From: an uncultured Anaerolineae bacterium
GTDB lineage: Bacteria > Chloroflexota > Anaerolineae > Aggregatilineales > Phototrophicaceae
Assembly (NCBI GenBank): GCA_937944445.1
Contig: CALDYP010000019.1
Span: forward strand, 1-62,935
DNA length: 62,935 bases
Reading direction: 5' to 3'
Shown: positions 19,092-28,037 of the stretch, one piece after another
How the letters are laid out: each line of letters begins with the position of its first letter
Position numbering within the stretch: position 1 is the stretch's first letter
Translations under genes and position numbers: made by a program
The notes under the pieces: generated by a model
The model's database searches: none
Told to the model about the DNA's origin: nothing
What the model saw: only the letters and a program-made list of their open reading frames with translations

Positions 19092-20576
19092 TTACTGCGC
19101 GCCAATCGTGCCCAGATAGGCCTCGAACTGCGCCTGACGCCCGATGTCGTCCGAGAGTTCGTTCCAACGCATGAAGATCTCTTCCGCGGCTTCCTCGGCG
19201 GTCAACTCGCCGGCCAAGAAGCGGCTGAGCACCTCATCAAGGACGACCTGCTGATAGCGCTGGTTCTGCGGGATGCGCAGGTCAAGCACGAAGTTGGGGC
19301 TGGCAAGGCTGGCCTCAATCGCGCCGAGGTATTCGCGCGCGCCGGCCTCGCTGAAGCCGCCCTCGATCCACGGCGTCAGGTCGCCAAACTGCGACAGGCG
19401 ATAGGGGTTGAAGCCGGTGCGCCCGATGGTCACGTCCACGTTGGCTTGGGCCGGCTGCGCCATGTAGCTGAAGAAGGCGTAAGCGGCTTCTTTCACCAGC
19501 GGGTCTGCCGCGGCGCTCACACCGCCCGACCAACCGCCGAAGGCCGCAAACGGGGCGTGGTTGACGCCGTTGATGGCGAACGGGCAGGTCATGTCATCGC
19601 ACGCCACGAGTTCGCCCGTCGCGCGGTCGAGCACTTCCGTCGAGCCGGGGGTGATCACCGCGCCCACCTTGTCCTTGACGACCGAAATTTCCGGATCGAC
19701 CGAGAGCGGGCCGATGTCGCCCCAGTCGAGCGTGAGGGCGCAGCGGCCCGCGCTGAAGAGGCTGCGCGTGTCGCCAACGCCGATGTTCAGCTCATTGGGC
19801 GGGCCGAAGGCGGTAGTGGCTTTGTAGATCTCCAGCGCGCGAATGAAGCCGGCGTTGTTCACCAGCGGGTCGAACGTCTCGGTGTCGAAGAAGACGCCCT
19901 GCGACGTGCCCTGCGTCTGCAAGAAGGGGCTAGCGATGGAGTGGATCCACCAGTAGCCTTGCTCGCCGCGCGCCTTCGCGATGCACGAGCCGAAGTCCGG
20001 TTCGCCGTCGCCGTTCATGTCCGTCCCGTGGACGGCCTCGGCCACGGCAAGGTATTCGTCCCACGTGGTGGGCGGCTGCAAGCCAGCGGCCTCCAACACG
20101 TCCGAGCGGAAGTAGACCATGTGGAAGTCGCCATCGAGCGGGATGGTGAAGATGCGGCCTTGATAGGTCGAGCTGAACTCGCGGAAGAACTGCGCCACGT
20201 CGTCCCATTGCAGGTCGGGGTCGTTGGCCACGTAATCGGTCAGGTCTTCAAGGTAGCCGGGCACGATGTAGTCCACCATCCACTGCGGGGCGAAGACGAA
20301 AGCCTCATAGCTGTTCGTGCCGGTGGCTTGGTCGGTGAGGATCGTCTGGTACAGGTCGCCAAACGGCACGGTGACGACGTTGATCGTCGCGCCGGTTAGC
20401 TCGGCAAAGTCGGGCGCGCGGCGTTGGAGCGGCTCAGCGATTTGTGGGCCGGTGAAGGTCAGCACGTCGATCACGACGCCCGCATAAGGCTTATCTTGGG
20501 CGACGGCGAACGTCAATGCATTGGCGACGACAGCAGCGCCCAGCACGGCGCTCAGCATCCCTCTAAGTTTTCTCAT
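19092..20576 (-). CDS. Sugar ABC transporter substrate-binding protein
   Basis: Extracellular solute-binding protein of family 1 (494 aa) with a signal peptide (MRKLRGMLSAVLGAAVVANA..., cut after AVA). The two-lobed pattern is visible: VIDVLTFTGPQIAEPLQRRAPDF in lobe 1, PLDGDFHMVYFRSDVLEAAGLQPPTTWDEYL in the hinge region and AAFGGWSGGVSAAADPLVKEAAYAFFSYMAQPA near lobe 2. No lipobox Cys follows the signal, so anchoring is not evident. It is the first gene after the LacI-controlled promoter. GGAG lies 9 nt before the ATG. Confidence 0.92.
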   Translation of the reverse strand: MRKLRGMLSAVLGAAVVANALTFAVAQDKPYAGVVIDVLTFTGPQIAEPLQRRAPDFAELTGATINVVTVPFGDLYQTILTDQATGTNSYEAFVFAPQWMVDYIVPGYLEDLTDYVANDPDLQWDDVAQFFREFSSTYQGRIFTIPLDGDFHMVYFRSDVLEAAGLQPPTTWDEYLAVAEAVHGTDMNGDGEPDFGSCIAKARGEQGYWWIHSIASPFLQTQGTSQGVFFDTETFDPLVNNAGFIRALEIYKATTAFGPPNELNIGVGDTRSLFSAGRCALTLDWGDIGPLSVDPEISVVKDKVGAVITPGSTEVLDRATGELVACDDMTCPFAINGVNHAPFAAFGGWSGGVSAAADPLVKEAAYAFFSYMAQPAQANVDVTIGRTGFNPYRLSQFGDLTPWIEGGFSEAGAREYLGAIEASLASPNFVLDLRIPQNQRYQQVVLDEVLSRFLAGELTAEEAAEEIFMRWNELSDDIGRQAQFEAYLGTIGAQ

Positions 20577-20901
20577 CTCAACAATCTCCCTAAAAAAACA
20601 AGTAATGTCGATACAGATGGAACGGTCTCTTTAGTCTCTAATTTGAGCGATCGCACCTCCTATTCACTCAGGTGTACGATACGAGCTAAACGCTGTGTAC
20701 CCATTCTGCCGCCCCCACCCGGAGGAAAGATGAGGGTGGCAGATATGGTATCGGTACCATACAATCGATTATAGCGAGTTTTGCAAAATGATGTCAAATC
20801 CTTACGAGTGATTTCGACTGTTTTTCATCTGAGGTTAAATCGAACAAGCCATAACTAAGACGCTGTTCACCTTTTCATCCACCGATGAAACGCGCTGAGA
20901 A
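20577..20901. promoter_or_regulatory. Divergent control region of the sugar/oxoacid operon and its LacI regulator
   Basis: 325 bp without a gene. On the minus strand TTGACA (20792-20797), an 18-nt spacer and TATAAT (20768-20773) make a near-perfect sigma70 promoter for the eight-gene array. Immediately downstream lies the operator ATGGTATCGGTACCAT at 20745-20760, with perfect 6-bp arms around TCGG, the form expected for a LacI-family dimer. A weaker core GTACGATAC at 20674-20682, 74 bp away, may be an auxiliary operator. No convincing promoter for the divergent regulator was found. Confidence 0.85.
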
Positions 20902-21969
20902 ATGAGACCACTCTTGAACGCACTCCCCCCTGACAACAGCGACGGCACCGGGCGGCAGCCCACCATCCGCGACGTGGCGCGTTTGGCGGGCGTCGCGCCG
21001 ATCACCGTCTCACGGGTTATCAACAACACCAGCTACATCAGCCCAGAAACGCGCGAGCGCGTGCAGTCGGCCATCGACACGCTGCACTACGTGCCTAACA
21101 GCATCTCGCGCAGCCTGCGCACCAAGAAGACGAACATGCTGGCGATGCTCGTCTCGGACATCACCAACCCATTCTGGACGACCGTCACCCGCGGCGCAGA
21201 GGACGCCAGCAGCCACCACGGGCTGAACATCATCCTGTGCAACACCGACGAAAAGCAGGACAAATTCGCCGACTACGTGACGGTGCTGCTTCAGAAGCAG
21301 ATCGACGGCTTCCTGCTCGCCCCCACCGGCGACGACCGCGCCAGCATCGCCCGCATCGACAAGCAGGGCGTGCCCTACGTGCTCATCGACCGCGTGCTGC
21401 CCAACATCCAAGCCGACAGCGTCCGCAGCGACTCGGTAACGGGCGCGTACCTGCTCACCAAGCACTTGATCGAGCTGGGGCACAAGCGCATCGCCATCAT
21501 CACCGCGCCGATGGTGGTGTCCACTGGGCGCGAACGCTTGGAGGGCTACTTGATGGCGCTGGAAGAGGCTGGGCTTGCGCGCGACGACTGCTTGATCCAC
21601 CACGGGGGCTACCAACACGAGACGGGCTACCACGCCACTTGCGCCGCCCTGCGCAGCGCGGCCACGCGGCCAACCGCGCTGTTCGCCGGCAACAACTTCA
21701 TCGCAACAGGCGTGCTCAAGGCACTGGACGAGCACGGCTTGCGCGTCCCGGAGGATATGTCCGTCGTCAGCTTCGACGATCTGCCCTACGGTTTTTATCG
21801 CAAGCCGTTTATGACGGTGGCGCTGCAAGAACCCTACACGTTGGGCTATGAGGCGGCCAGCCTGCTCATCCAGCGCGTCAACGGCGACGTGACCACCCCG
21901 CAGCAAGAGATCATCTACCCGGTGGAACTCATCATCCGTGACTCGTGTGCCCCGCCCGCGCAGCGGTGA
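20902..21969 (+). CDS. LacI-family transcriptional regulator of the adjacent sugar operon
   Basis: 355-aa regulator. The helix-turn-helix is PTIRDVARLAGVAPITVSRV (about residues 21-40), followed by the hinge helix YVPNSISRSLRTKKTNMLAM. The C-terminal sugar-binding domain has the usual LVSDITNPFWTTVTRGAED, GHKRIAIITAPMVVSTGRERLEGY and FDDLPYGFYRKPFMTVA blocks. It is divergent from the importer genes, whose promoter overlaps a LacI-type palindrome. This strongly suggests repression lifted by the imported sugar (inference from family). Only GAGA precedes the ATG, so the exact start is less certain. Confidence 0.93.
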   Translation: MRPLLNALPPDNSDGTGRQPTIRDVARLAGVAPITVSRVINNTSYISPETRERVQSAIDTLHYVPNSISRSLRTKKTNMLAMLVSDITNPFWTTVTRGAEDASSHHGLNIILCNTDEKQDKFADYVTVLLQKQIDGFLLAPTGDDRASIARIDKQGVPYVLIDRVLPNIQADSVRSDSVTGAYLLTKHLIELGHKRIAIITAPMVVSTGRERLEGYLMALEEAGLARDDCLIHHGGYQHETGYHATCAALRSAATRPTALFAGNNFIATGVLKALDEHGLRVPEDMSVVSFDDLPYGFYRKPFMTVALQEPYTLGYEAASLLIQRVNGDVTTPQQEIIYPVELIIRDSCAPPAQR

Positions 21970-21972
21970 GCG

Positions 21973-23184
21973 TCACGCGAAGTCCACGCGCAGGGTGGGC
22001 TGCTGGGCGGCGCGCCACGCCAGCGCCAGCGCGATCACGCAGTCGTCATGGCTGCCGCTGGGCGCGCTGTACTGCCACAGGCCGCTGGGGCTGCGGCGCG
22101 CGCGGTAGGCGAGCAGCTCGTGCAGCAGCACCTCATCCGGCAGCAGGCGTACCTGCCGCGTCTCAATCGCCAGCGCCAGCGCTTCGATCAGCGGCGGCTT
22201 GCTGCGGCTGGTCATCGTGAAGGGCGCAACCGGCAGGCCGTCGCGCTCCAACGCTTCGATGTTGACGCTGCCGACGCTGTTGGCCTCGGCCAGCACAGCC
22301 TGCACGTTCCAACGCTCACACACGGCGCGCAGGCGGTCGCGCTGAAGCTCCCACCCCACTTGATGGAAGCGGTCGAGGTCGAGCATCGTGTGCGTCTCAG
22401 CGTCCAGCACGACGATCACCGTGTAGTCGCCCTCGCGCCCCCAATCGACGCCGGCGACGGCGTGCACGGCACGCTCCGGCGGGGTAAGCAGGGCGGTGGC
22501 CGCTTCGCGCACCCCACGGAAGACCTGCCCGCTGCTGTCGATGAACTCGGCCTCGTACTCTTGCAGCCAGACGCGCTCAATCGTCGAGGCACGGATGGCG
22601 TCCAAGTCGGCAGGGTTGATCAGCGGGCTGCTGCGGGTGGGATAGTGGAAGGCGGCCCAATCGGGCGCGTCCAGCGCGTGGAGGTAGACGTCGTAGAACC
22701 AGTTGTGGCCGTTGGGCGTGCTGATGAAGAGCGCCCCGCCGCGCCGATCGAGCAGCATCGGGCGCACGACCTCCGGCCAGACGTTGGGCTTCATGAAGGC
22801 GGCCTCGTCCATCACCGCGAAGTCCAGCCCGGCCCCGCGCAGGTAGTCGGGTGTGTGGGCGCTGCGGATGTCGAGCCAGCCGCCCGCGTCGAACTCCACG
22901 TGGCGCTCGCTCACGTCGATGGCGAGGTCATCGCGCTGGTCGAGGTGGCGCTTGAGGTCGCGCCACACCTGCGAGGCCATCGTGCGCGTGGGGGCCAGCC
23001 ACCACACGCGCTGATCGCCCGCGCTCAGGCGCGCCAGCACGAGCGCCTTGCCGAGTTCCGTTTTGCCCCAACGACGACCGCACACCACCACACGATAGCG
23101 GGCGGGGCTGTCGAAGACGGCCTGCTGCGCGGGGTGCAGGGTTGGCAGCGGCGCGGGCGGGCGGGGCGTTTTGCGACGGGGCAT
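21973..23184 (-). CDS. Phage terminase large subunit (isolated)
   Basis: DNA-packaging motor ATPase plus nuclease, 403 aa. The ATPase domain has Walker A VVCGRRWGKTELGK (about residues 33-46), WWLAPTRTMASQVW and Walker B FAVMDEAAFM, then the coupling motif FISTPNGHNWFYDVY. The RNase H-like nuclease domain starts at VAGVDWGREGDYTVIVVLD, with acidic EANSVG and the final HDDCVIALALAW. All catalytic motifs seem intact. Only a portal gene accompanies it; no small terminase, protease, capsid or tail genes occur. It lies 3 nt from the convergent LacI stop. Confidence 0.9.
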   Translation of the reverse strand: MPRRKTPRPPAPLPTLHPAQQAVFDSPARYRVVVCGRRWGKTELGKALVLARLSAGDQRVWWLAPTRTMASQVWRDLKRHLDQRDDLAIDVSERHVEFDAGGWLDIRSAHTPDYLRGAGLDFAVMDEAAFMKPNVWPEVVRPMLLDRRGGALFISTPNGHNWFYDVYLHALDAPDWAAFHYPTRSSPLINPADLDAIRASTIERVWLQEYEAEFIDSSGQVFRGVREAATALLTPPERAVHAVAGVDWGREGDYTVIVVLDAETHTMLDLDRFHQVGWELQRDRLRAVCERWNVQAVLAEANSVGSVNIEALERDGLPVAPFTMTSRSKPPLIEALALAIETRQVRLLPDEVLLHELLAYRARRSPSGLWQYSAPSGSHDDCVIALALAWRAAQQPTLRVDFA

Positions 23185-23230
23185 CAGACCAACCTTTCAA
23201 GATCGACGTTTTTTCTATGGTGGGCAGGGC

Positions 23231-23315
23231 ACGCCCCCTTCTCGCGTGGGAGAAGGGGGTTGGGGGATGAGGCCTCCCCCCTAAATCCTCTCTTCGGGTC
23301 GAGAGGGGATTTTGG
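23231..23315. repeat. R2-type repeats between terminase and portal genes
   Basis: Two hairpin elements lie back to back. The first pairs CCCCCTTCTC with GAGAAGGGGG and continues TTGGGGGATGAGGC; the second (GGCCTCCCCCCTAAATCCTC then GAGAGGGGATTTT) resembles the copies at 17701-17742 and 41175-41216. The first also resembles 62515-62552. Confidence 0.8.
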
Positions 23316-23325
23316 CGCTCTTCGC

Positions 23326-24459
23326 CTACCGCTCCAACGGCGGCAGTTGGTAGTAGCGCTGGCGGATCTCGTCCACGGTCAGGATGCCGCGCGCGGTGCT
23401 GATCTCATCCAGCCGCAGGCGCGCGTCCGTCGGGCGGATGTCCTCAAACTCGGCGATGAGGCCCGCGCCGTAGAAGGGCAGCAGTTCCTGCGTGATGCGC
23501 TGTGCCAGCCGCACCAGCTTCGGGTAGAGGGTGCGCTCGATGAACACGCGCTCGGCGACGGTGGCGTTGGCCTCGGTGGCGTTCTCGCTCAGGATGCCCA
23601 ACGGCACGCCGAAGATCGTCAGGATTTCCTCGCGGTTGGCCTTGCGCCCGTTCAGGAAATCCAGTTCGGCGTGGTTCAGGCCGATGTTGATCCACTCCAT
23701 CTGGCCGCCGCGCAAGAAGGCCGTGCGCCGCTGGCCGCTGCCGTAGCTGCTGCGCCACTCATGCTTGAGCCGTTCAAAGTCACGGTCAGTGATGTTGTCC
23801 TTGATCGCCACGATCCCCGCGGGCACGCCGTAATCGCGCCCGAAGGTGTTGGCGTTCCACTGCGCCATCGCGCGGTCAGCTTGAACGGCCATGCGCGCCG
23901 CTGCCAGCGCCGAGAGGCCGTAATAGTCGTTCGACGGATGCCAGCGCTTGAAGTGGATCACCTCAACCGGCTCCAGCGCGATGTGCTGCCCGTCGGCCTC
24001 GTAGAGGTAGCCTTTGATGTAGCGCTCGGCGTCGGGCACGATCGACACGCGGTCAGGGCGCAGCGTCCAAATCTCGGACGGGAGGCCCTGCGCGTCCCCG
24101 GCAATGTACCAGTAGGCGTTGCCGGTCAGCTCCAGCATGCCCACCGTCTGCTCGAACAACTCAAACTGTGAGAGGATCGGGTTCGGGTTGCGCAGCAAGT
24201 CAAGGAACGGATGGCGGGCAATCTGCTGGCGCGTGCCGTCGGGCGTCTCTTGGTAGAGGCGCAGCGGCACGAGCGCACAGGCCTCGGCGATGCGGTTCAC
24301 CGCGGCGTACACGTAGGGCGAGCTTTCGTAGGCCTGCCCATGCGCGGGCAGGGTGGGGGTGGACTGCGGCGCTTCTTGCGCGGCGATCACGTGGATGTGC
24401 GGCACGCTGCGGCGCAGCGTCTGACGGTTGGTGAACAAGTTGGCGAACATCTGCCACAT
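23326..24459 (-). CDS. Phage portal protein, HK97 type (isolated)
   Basis: Ring-forming portal through which DNA enters a capsid, 377 aa. Matches include YVYAAVNRIAEACALVPLRLYQ, HPFLDLLRNPNPILSQFELFEQ, ELTGNAYWYI, EVIHFKRWHPSNDYYGLSAL, WNANTFGRDYGVPAGIV, EILTIFGVPLGILSENATEA and LRLDEISTARGILTVDEIRQRY. CGGAGG 5 nt before the ATG at 24459 fixes the start. It is upstream of the terminase in transcription, the reverse of the usual terL-portal order. No head or tail genes are present, so this is a relic or a domesticated pair rather than a prophage. Confidence 0.88.
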   Translation of the reverse strand: MWQMFANLFTNRQTLRRSVPHIHVIAAQEAPQSTPTLPAHGQAYESSPYVYAAVNRIAEACALVPLRLYQETPDGTRQQIARHPFLDLLRNPNPILSQFELFEQTVGMLELTGNAYWYIAGDAQGLPSEIWTLRPDRVSIVPDAERYIKGYLYEADGQHIALEPVEVIHFKRWHPSNDYYGLSALAAARMAVQADRAMAQWNANTFGRDYGVPAGIVAIKDNITDRDFERLKHEWRSSYGSGQRRTAFLRGGQMEWINIGLNHAELDFLNGRKANREEILTIFGVPLGILSENATEANATVAERVFIERTLYPKLVRLAQRITQELLPFYGAGLIAEFEDIRPTDARLRLDEISTARGILTVDEIRQRYYQLPPLER

Positions 24460-24633
24460 GGCGGCCTCCGTTGCGGTGAGCGGGTCACCCTCCAGCGTAA
24501 GGCCGTTTGCCAGCCCGAAACAGAACAAATGGTCGAGCATTTGGTGGCGATTTGCGCCGCCGCTCAGAGGCCTTACGGACGACTGTCACCCGTGCAGGTG
24601 ACGCTCCACACTAAGCGCTGCACGAGGTTAAGA

Positions 24634-24639
24634 TATAAT
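24634..24639 (+). promoter_or_regulatory. Likely -10 of the cydDC promoter
   Basis: TATAAT lies 37 nt upstream of the cydD start codon. A convincing -35 is not visible, so activation by a bound regulator is possible. Confidence 0.45.
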
Positions 24640-24675
24640 GAAAACAATCTGCTGCCTGTAAGATGGATACCGCTT

Positions 24676-26385
24676 ATGAACAAACGCCTCTGGCAAGAGC
24701 TGCGCGTTGCGCGGGGCAGCTTTCGCGTCACCGTGCTGATGCAGTTGGCGGCTGCGCTGTTTTTGATGTTCCAAGCGTGGTCGTTCGCCCAGATCATCAA
24801 CCGTGTCTTTCTGCTCGGCCAGCCGCCCGCCGAGGTGATCGGGTGGTTCGGGTGGGCGCTGGTGGGAGTGGCGGGGCGGGCCGCAGCCACCTCTGCGAGC
24901 ACGGTTGCCGCTGCCCACGTCGCTACGCGCGTGAAGGCCAGCCTGCGTCAGCGCACCCTGCGCCACCTGAGCGCGCTCGGCCCGGCCTACCTGCAAGGCG
25001 AGCGCAGCGGCGAACTCGTCACCACCTTAGCCGACGGCGTCGAGAAGCTTGACAGCTACTTCCGCGAGTACCTGCCGTCGATCCTCGCCGCGCTGCTCAT
25101 CCCGCTGTGCATCATCTTGGTCGTGCTGCCGCTGGACTTGCTGACGTTTGTCGTGCTGCTGTTCACCGCGCCGCTCATCCCGCTCTTCATGGTGCTCATC
25201 GGCATGGCCGCTGGGGAACTCGCGCGCCGCCAGCACAGCCGCATGAGCCTGCTCGGCGCGCACTTCACCGACGTGATGCAAGGCCTGACAACGCTGCGAC
25301 TGCTCAACCGCAGCCAGCACCAGATCACGACCATCCGCCACATCACGGAGAGCTTCCGTGTGGCCACGATGAACGTGCTGCGCGTGGCCTTCCTCTCGGC
25401 GCTTTCGCTGGAGCTGCTGGCGACGCTGAGCGTGGCCATCGTCGCGGTGGAGATCGGCGTGCGGCTGCTTTACGGTGGGCTGCTCTTCGAGCACGCCCTC
25501 TTCCTGCTGGTGGTCGCGCCAGAGTTCTACATGCCGCTGCGGACGTTGGGAGCGCGCTTCCACAGCGGGACGGAGGGGGCCGCCGTCGCCGAGCGGCTCT
25601 ACCAAGTGCTGGACACGCCGCCGCCCGCTGCCGCCGCCCAGCCTGTCCCCGATTGGCAGTCCATCGCCTTTGAGGGCGTCCACTTCGCCTACACGCCCGA
25701 CCGTCCCGCGCTGAGCGGGGCGACGCTCACGATCCAGCGCGGGCAGCACGTGGCGCTCGTCGGCCCCAGCGGCGGCGGCAAGAGCACGCTCGCGGCGCTG
25801 CTGCTGCGCTTCATCGCCCCCACACAGGGGCAGATCACGCTCGACGGCCAGCCGCTGGAACAGATTGACGTCGAGGCGTGGCGCGGGCAGCTCGCGTGGG
25901 TCTCACAGAAGCCGTACTTGTTCAACGCCACCATCGCCGAGAACATCCGCATGGGGCAGCCCGAAGCCTCTGATGCGGCGGTGATGGCTGCCGCGCGCGC
26001 GGCCGACGCTCACGACTGCATCCTGAGCCTGCCGCAGGGCTATGATACCCCCATCGGCGAGCGGGGCGCGCTGCTCAGCGGCGGGCAAGCCCAACGCATC
26101 GCTATGGCGCGCGCCTTCCTCAAAGACGCGCCGCTGCTCATCCTCGATGAGCCGACTGCCAACCTCGACGCCGCCAGCGAATCCCAAGTGATCGCCGCGC
26201 TACGCCGCCTCATGCACGGGCGGACGGTCGTCAGCATCGCCCACCGCCCCAGCGCCATCGTCCACGCGGACGCGGTTTATGAGGTGCGCGCTGGGCAGGT
26301 GAGCGCGCGCCCTGCCGCCCCCGTCGAGCCTGCCGTGCCTGTTGAGGCTTACTCCACCGCCAACAACCCTGACGAGGCCGTTTGA
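24676..26385 (+). CDS. cydD: Thiol reductant ABC exporter subunit CydD
   Basis: Half-transporter of the CydDC heterodimer, which exports cysteine and glutathione and is needed to assemble bd oxidase in other bacteria. The 569-aa protein has a six-helix membrane domain (about 1-310) and an ATPase domain with Walker A VGPSGGGKSTLAALL, signature LLSGGQAQRIAMARAF and Walker B LLILDEPTANLD. The membrane part contains ERSGELVTTLADGVEKLDSYFREYLP, typical of CydD. I use the ATG at 24676: the -10 lies just upstream and homology begins MNKRLWQELR. It ends 2 nt before cydC and is followed by cydAB. Confidence 0.93.
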   Translation: MNKRLWQELRVARGSFRVTVLMQLAAALFLMFQAWSFAQIINRVFLLGQPPAEVIGWFGWALVGVAGRAAATSASTVAAAHVATRVKASLRQRTLRHLSALGPAYLQGERSGELVTTLADGVEKLDSYFREYLPSILAALLIPLCIILVVLPLDLLTFVVLLFTAPLIPLFMVLIGMAAGELARRQHSRMSLLGAHFTDVMQGLTTLRLLNRSQHQITTIRHITESFRVATMNVLRVAFLSALSLELLATLSVAIVAVEIGVRLLYGGLLFEHALFLLVVAPEFYMPLRTLGARFHSGTEGAAVAERLYQVLDTPPPAAAAQPVPDWQSIAFEGVHFAYTPDRPALSGATLTIQRGQHVALVGPSGGGKSTLAALLLRFIAPTQGQITLDGQPLEQIDVEAWRGQLAWVSQKPYLFNATIAENIRMGQPEASDAAVMAAARAADAHDCILSLPQGYDTPIGERGALLSGGQAQRIAMARAFLKDAPLLILDEPTANLDAASESQVIAALRRLMHGRTVVSIAHRPSAIVHADAVYEVRAGQVSARPAAPVEPAVPVEAYSTANNPDEAV

Positions 26386-26387
26386 CC

Positions 26388-28037
26388 ATGCGCACCTCTA
26401 CCCTTCCCCGTTTGCTCGGCTTGATGAAGCCCTTCGCTGCGCTGATGCTGCTGGCGCTCTTCTTCGGCGTCCTGACGATCGGCAGCAGCGTCGCGCTCAT
26501 GGCTACGTCGGCGTGGATGCTCTCCAAAGCGGCGCTCATGCCCTCCATCGCGGAACTGTCCGTTGCGCCGGTGCTGGTGCGGGCGTTCGGCGTCTCGCGC
26601 GGGGTGATGCGCTACTTGGAGCGGCTCGTCTCGCACGATGTCACCTTCCGCCTGCTGTCGCACCTGCGGGTGCAGTTCTACGCCGCATTAGAGCCGCTGG
26701 CCCCGGCCGGCCTCTCTCGTCAGCGCACCGGCGACCTGCTCGCGCGCATCGTCGGCGACGTGGACAGCTTGCAGAACGTCTACCTGCGCGGGATGGCCCC
26801 GCCGCTGGTGGCGATCTTCGTCACGTTGGGCACGACCGCGCTGATCGGCTTCTTCGACGGCCCCAGCGCGCTGATGGCGCTGGCGTGGTTCCTCGTCGGG
26901 ATGACGCTGCTGCCGCTGCTGGCGTGGGCCAGCGGGCGGCGCTTGGGGGCGCGGCGCGTGGCGCTGCAAGCCGAACTCAGCGCGCTGACGACCGAGCGCG
27001 TGCAGGGCATGGCCGAGCTGCTGATCTACGGCGGGGGCCAGCGCCATCAAGCCCGTGTGGAGCATCTGCTGGACGAGCTGGCCGCGCATGAGCGCCAGAT
27101 CGCCCGTTGGGACGCGCTGCACAACGCCCTCAACGTGATCGTAGTACAGGGGGCGGGCTTGGCCGTGCTGTTCGTGGCGCTGGCGCGCGTGGACGGCGTG
27201 CTGCTGGCGACGCTGGCACTGGCGACTGTAGCCGCCTTTGAGGCCATCACCCCGCTCACCCCGGCCACCCACGCCCTGAGCGCCAACCTGAGCGCCGCCC
27301 GCCGCCTGTTCGACCTGATGGACACGCCGCCCGCCGTCACGGACGCCGTGACCACCTCGGCGACGCCGCGCGACGGCTCGCTGGTGATCCATGATCTAAC
27401 CTTCCGCTACCCCACAAGCGACGGCACGCGCCAGCCGCCGGTGTTTGAGCGCCTGAGCCTCGACATCGCCGCCGGCGAGCGGGTGGCGCTGCTGGCCCCC
27501 AGCGGCGCGGGCAAGTCCACCCTTATCCACCTGCTGGCGCGCTTCTACGACTATGAAGCGGGCGAGATCGTGCTGGGCGGGCATGACCTGCGCGCCTACA
27601 CCCAGACGGGCGCGCGCGCGGCGATCGCCGTCATGGAGCAGCGCCCGGCCCTCTTCAACACGACGCTGCGAGAGAACATCCGCATCGGCCACCCAGAGGC
27701 CAGCGACGCCGACGTAGAGGACGCCGCCCGCCGCGCCGAAATCCACGACTTCATCCAGTCGCTGCCGCAGGGCTATGACACGCTCGTCGGCGAGGACGGC
27801 GTGCAGCTCAGCGGCGGGCAGCGCCAGCGCGTCGCGCTCGCCCGCGCTCTGCTGCGCCCCGCGCCCATCCTCATCCTCGATGAGCCGACCGCCCACCTCG
27901 ACCCCGCCACCGCCGAGGCCGTCCTAACGACGATCTTCCAGCAGGCCGGCGAGCGCACCGTGATCTTACTGGCGCATCAGGCCAGCCCGCTGCTGGCGCG
28001 GCTGGGCGTGCGCTGTGTGCCGCTGACAGATGAATGA
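26388..28037 (+). CDS. cydC: Thiol reductant ABC exporter subunit CydC
   Basis: Second half of the CydDC exporter, 549 aa. The membrane domain starts LLGLMKPFAALMLLALFFGVL and contains ALMATSAWMLSKAALMPSI and GVMRYLERLVSHDVTFRLL, characteristic of CydC. The ATPase domain has Walker A LLAPSGAGKSTLIHLLARFY, signature QLSGGQRQRVALARALL and Walker B ILILDEPTAHLD. The start lies 2 nt after the cydD stop, so translation is probably coupled. Its own stop codon overlaps an inverted repeat (TGACGTTTGTCA) of the cydA control region. Confidence 0.93.
   Translation: MRTSTLPRLLGLMKPFAALMLLALFFGVLTIGSSVALMATSAWMLSKAALMPSIAELSVAPVLVRAFGVSRGVMRYLERLVSHDVTFRLLSHLRVQFYAALEPLAPAGLSRQRTGDLLARIVGDVDSLQNVYLRGMAPPLVAIFVTLGTTALIGFFDGPSALMALAWFLVGMTLLPLLAWASGRRLGARRVALQAELSALTTERVQGMAELLIYGGGQRHQARVEHLLDELAAHERQIARWDALHNALNVIVVQGAGLAVLFVALARVDGVLLATLALATVAAFEAITPLTPATHALSANLSAARRLFDLMDTPPAVTDAVTTSATPRDGSLVIHDLTFRYPTSDGTRQPPVFERLSLDIAAGERVALLAPSGAGKSTLIHLLARFYDYEAGEIVLGGHDLRAYTQTGARAAIAVMEQRPALFNTTLRENIRIGHPEASDADVEDAARRAEIHDFIQSLPQGYDTLVGEDGVQLSGGQRQRVALARALLRPAPILILDEPTAHLDPATAEAVLTTIFQQAGERTVILLAHQASPLLARLGVRCVPLTDE

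Noticed and set aside
20577..20901. Riboswitch in the leader of the sugar operon
   Set aside because: No known aptamer pattern is seen; the LacI operator explains the region.
22048..24171. 707-codon plus-strand frame across the terminase and portal genes
   Set aside because: It is antisense to two genes with clear motifs and has no recognisable domain or ribosome site.
21973..24459. Prophage
   Set aside because: Only two phage genes are present; there is no integrase, attachment site, capsid or tail gene.
24211..24675. 155-codon upstream extension of cydD
   Set aside because: It is antisense to the portal gene and precedes the TATAAT; CydD homology starts at 24676.
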